Of a stretch of DNA of 6,588 nt, positions 5,209 to 6,588 are shown one piece after another. The translations under genes and the position numbers were made by a program. The notes under the pieces are model-generated. The model was not told the DNA's origin. It made no database searches and saw only the letters and a program-made list of their open reading frames with translations. The DNA lies in contig JAQVUQ010000161.1 in NCBI GenBank assembly GCA_028699365.1, positions 1 through 6,588 of the forward strand, in the 5' to 3' direction. Numbering within the stretch: position 1 is the stretch's first letter; each line of letters begins with the position of its first letter. The stretch is from a bacterium. Lineage in GTDB: Bacteria; UBP13; UBA5359.

Positions 5209-6494
5209 GTTTGGGAGATGAAGTGTTGCGTTCTGAAGACATGGAACAGGTAATAAGAGAAGCCGACATCAGGCAGGGAGAGGTAATTGCGCTTCTGCAG
5301 GAGCTGGTGAGAATACCCTCGGTAAATACACCCCCTTACGGCGATGAAAAAGTCGTTCAGGAGTACTACGCCCGGCACCTGAGATCGCTGGGGATGTCAG
5401 TCGAAATATATGAAGTCGATGAAGTGCCCGGGTTCGACACCCACCCCGGCCGGCTTGAAACCCATGACATGGCAGGACGGCCTAACGTTGTAGGAGTTCT
5501 CCCGGGCAGCGGAGGCGGAAGAAGCCTCCTGCTCTTCTCACATGCAGATGTTGAGCAGCCCGGAGATCCGGCATTATGGACGGACGGAGATCCTTGGAGC
5601 GGCAGATACAGCCAGGGACACATCTTCGGTCGCGGGGCAGGAGACGATAAGTGCGGCATGGCTATAGGAGCAGCCGTGGTAAAGATACTGACAGCCGCCG
5701 GTATCAGGCTGAAAGGAGATCTGATCCTGGCATCCGTCTCCGACGAAGAGCAGGGCGGAGCCAACGGGACGGTAGCCCTGTTCGCCAAAGGTTGTCGTGC
5801 CGATGCCAGTATAAACCTGGACGGAGTAAACAATGAGATCAATACGGCTAATCCGGGAGGCGGCAAATGCACCGTCGATTTCACCGTTGACGGGTCCCAG
5901 ATGAATGCCGAGAGACTGCTTCGATGCCTGAACAGCTTTGAAGAGAGAATCACGCAATTCAAAGCCGAGCGCAGGAGCAAGTTTGAAGAACACCCCCTCC
6001 TGGGGCCGCCGGCGGTCGAAAGACAGTATATAGCAAACATGACGAATATTCACTTGGGCACAGACGATAACAGGCACGGATCGTTCGATATATGGCTTTA
6101 TATGCTTCCCGGAGAAACGAGCGATGATTTATGCAGCCGATTCGAGGCATGTATATCCGATATGAGTTCCGAGTGTACGTATTCCGTCCAGTGGATACCC
6201 CGGTTCTTGCTTCCATCCGAGGTGCTGGACCATCCGTTTGTGGAAAGCATAGTGAATTCCTACCAGGCAGCTACCGGCAAACCCGCGGCAGTTCAAGGCG
6301 GCCCTATGTCTGATATGGGGATGGCAAATGCATACGGCGGATATCCGTGTATTGCTCTGGGCCCCGGCAGATGGGGAACCGAAGGTTCGGTACATCTGCC
6401 GAACGAATACGTGCTGGTGCAGGATGTCATGGATTGCTTGAAGGCCGTATTGTTGTGTGCCATGGATTGGTGCGGGTATACAACTTGCGGATGA
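5205..6494 (+). CDS. M20-family metallo-amidohydrolase (ArgE/DapE/ACY1-like deacylase)
   Basis: Starting at 5205 gives 429 residues, a usual size for M20 di-zinc hydrolases that cleave amide bonds of N-acyl amino acids, dipeptides or related compounds. The frame is open back to 4755, but that stretch only mirrors the acyltransferase gene. Catalytic-domain landmarks are GRPNVVGVLPG (91-101), FSHADVE (111-117; His113 ligand, Asp115), GRGAGDDKCG (142-151; bridging Asp147 or 148), SVSDEEQGG (178-186; Glu181 as general base, Glu182 as ligand), INLDG (203-207; Asp206 ligand) and SVHLPNE (395-401; His397 ligand). The lid/dimerisation domain lies at about 215-335. All expected metal ligands are therefore present. 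There is no signal peptide, so it is cytoplasmic. The ATGA overlap with the AAC(3)-like gene implies coupled translation and roughly matched amounts. The precise reaction (deacetylase, desuccinylase, dipeptidase or other) cannot be told from motifs; the partner suggests an N-acylated substrate. Confidence 0.93.
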   Translation: MSLGDEVLRSEDMEQVIREADIRQGEVIALLQELVRIPSVNTPPYGDEKVVQEYYARHLRSLGMSVEIYEVDEVPGFDTHPGRLETHDMAGRPNVVGVLPGSGGGRSLLLFSHADVEQPGDPALWTDGDPWSGRYSQGHIFGRGAGDDKCGMAIGAAVVKILTAAGIRLKGDLILASVSDEEQGGANGTVALFAKGCRADASINLDGVNNEINTANPGGGKCTVDFTVDGSQMNAERLLRCLNSFEERITQFKAERRSKFEEHPLLGPPAVERQYIANMTNIHLGTDDNRHGSFDIWLYMLPGETSDDLCSRFEACISDMSSECTYSVQWIPRFLLPSEVLDHPFVESIVNSYQAATGKPAAVQGGPMSDMGMANAYGGYPCIALGPGRWGTEGSVHLPNEYVLVQDVMDCLKAVLLCAMDWCGYTTCG

Positions 6495-6588
6495 GTTGTT
6501 TTTTGCATTGCGAATTCTAAATTCCAGCTTCTGATTTCTGCGCGGCAAATATTACCATACCCCCGATATCCGACGCTCCGGCTATAGC
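6495..6588. other. Intergenic end of window, nothing identified
   Basis: These 94 bases follow the M20 stop codon. There is a T-run at about 6499-6504 and a small palindrome, GAATT-CTA-AATTC (6512-6524), but no GC-rich hairpin before the T-run. I therefore do not call a terminator. No gene start is visible. Confidence 0.5.

Noticed and set aside
5366-6077. Overlapping minus-strand frames of 224 and 167 codons
   Set aside because: Both are shadows of the M20 gene; they lack motifs and compositional signs of real proteins.
6512-6524. Palindrome GAATT-CTA-AATTC after the M20 stop
   Set aside because: It is short, AT-rich, and not followed by a T-run, so it is neither a credible terminator nor an evident repeat-family copy.

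Overview
The window holds four protein-coding genes in two divergent pairs around one 235-bp intergenic control region (4149-4383). Base composition is mixed to moderately GC-rich. Shine-Dalgarno sites are strong and genes are tightly packed. Codon use is free, with many AGA, AGG and ATA codons. The protein types suggest a carbohydrate-degrading bacterium, such as a Bacillota lineage (Paenibacillus-like or Limnochordia-like) or Armatimonadota. There is no marker gene, so this placement is tentative.

Left half, minus strand: transcription runs from about 4219 toward position 1. The first gene (4148-2250) encodes a cytoplasmic family GH20 beta-N-acetylhexosaminidase of the long 'GH20C' type, with its Asp-Glu catalytic pair intact. 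Fourteen bases later comes a second hydrolase (2235-1), whose frame stays open to the window edge and is therefore 3'-truncated. It is a DUF6259-type, glycoside-hydrolase-like protein with an N-terminal beta-sandwich and a TIM barrel. Neither has a signal peptide, so both should act on material already imported as oligosaccharide or glycoconjugate.

Right half, plus strand: an AAC(3)-fold N-acyltransferase-like protein (4384-5208) overlaps by four bases (ATGA) an M20-family metallo-amidohydrolase (5205-6494) with all expected metal ligands. One looks able to add an acyl group to an amine and the other to remove one. Their translational coupling suggests a shared substrate or pathway. I infer an amino-sugar or amino-glycoconjugate role from the GH20 neighbour; the sequence does not prove it.

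The control region contains two face-to-face, interleaved sigma-A-like promoters sharing a central dyad, an inverted repeat that abuts the GH20 ribosome binding site, and a terminator-like hairpin in the leader of the acyltransferase gene with a second weak promoter behind it. The last 94 bases (6495-6588) hold nothing I can support. I see no tRNA, rRNA, CRISPR array or insertion sequence.
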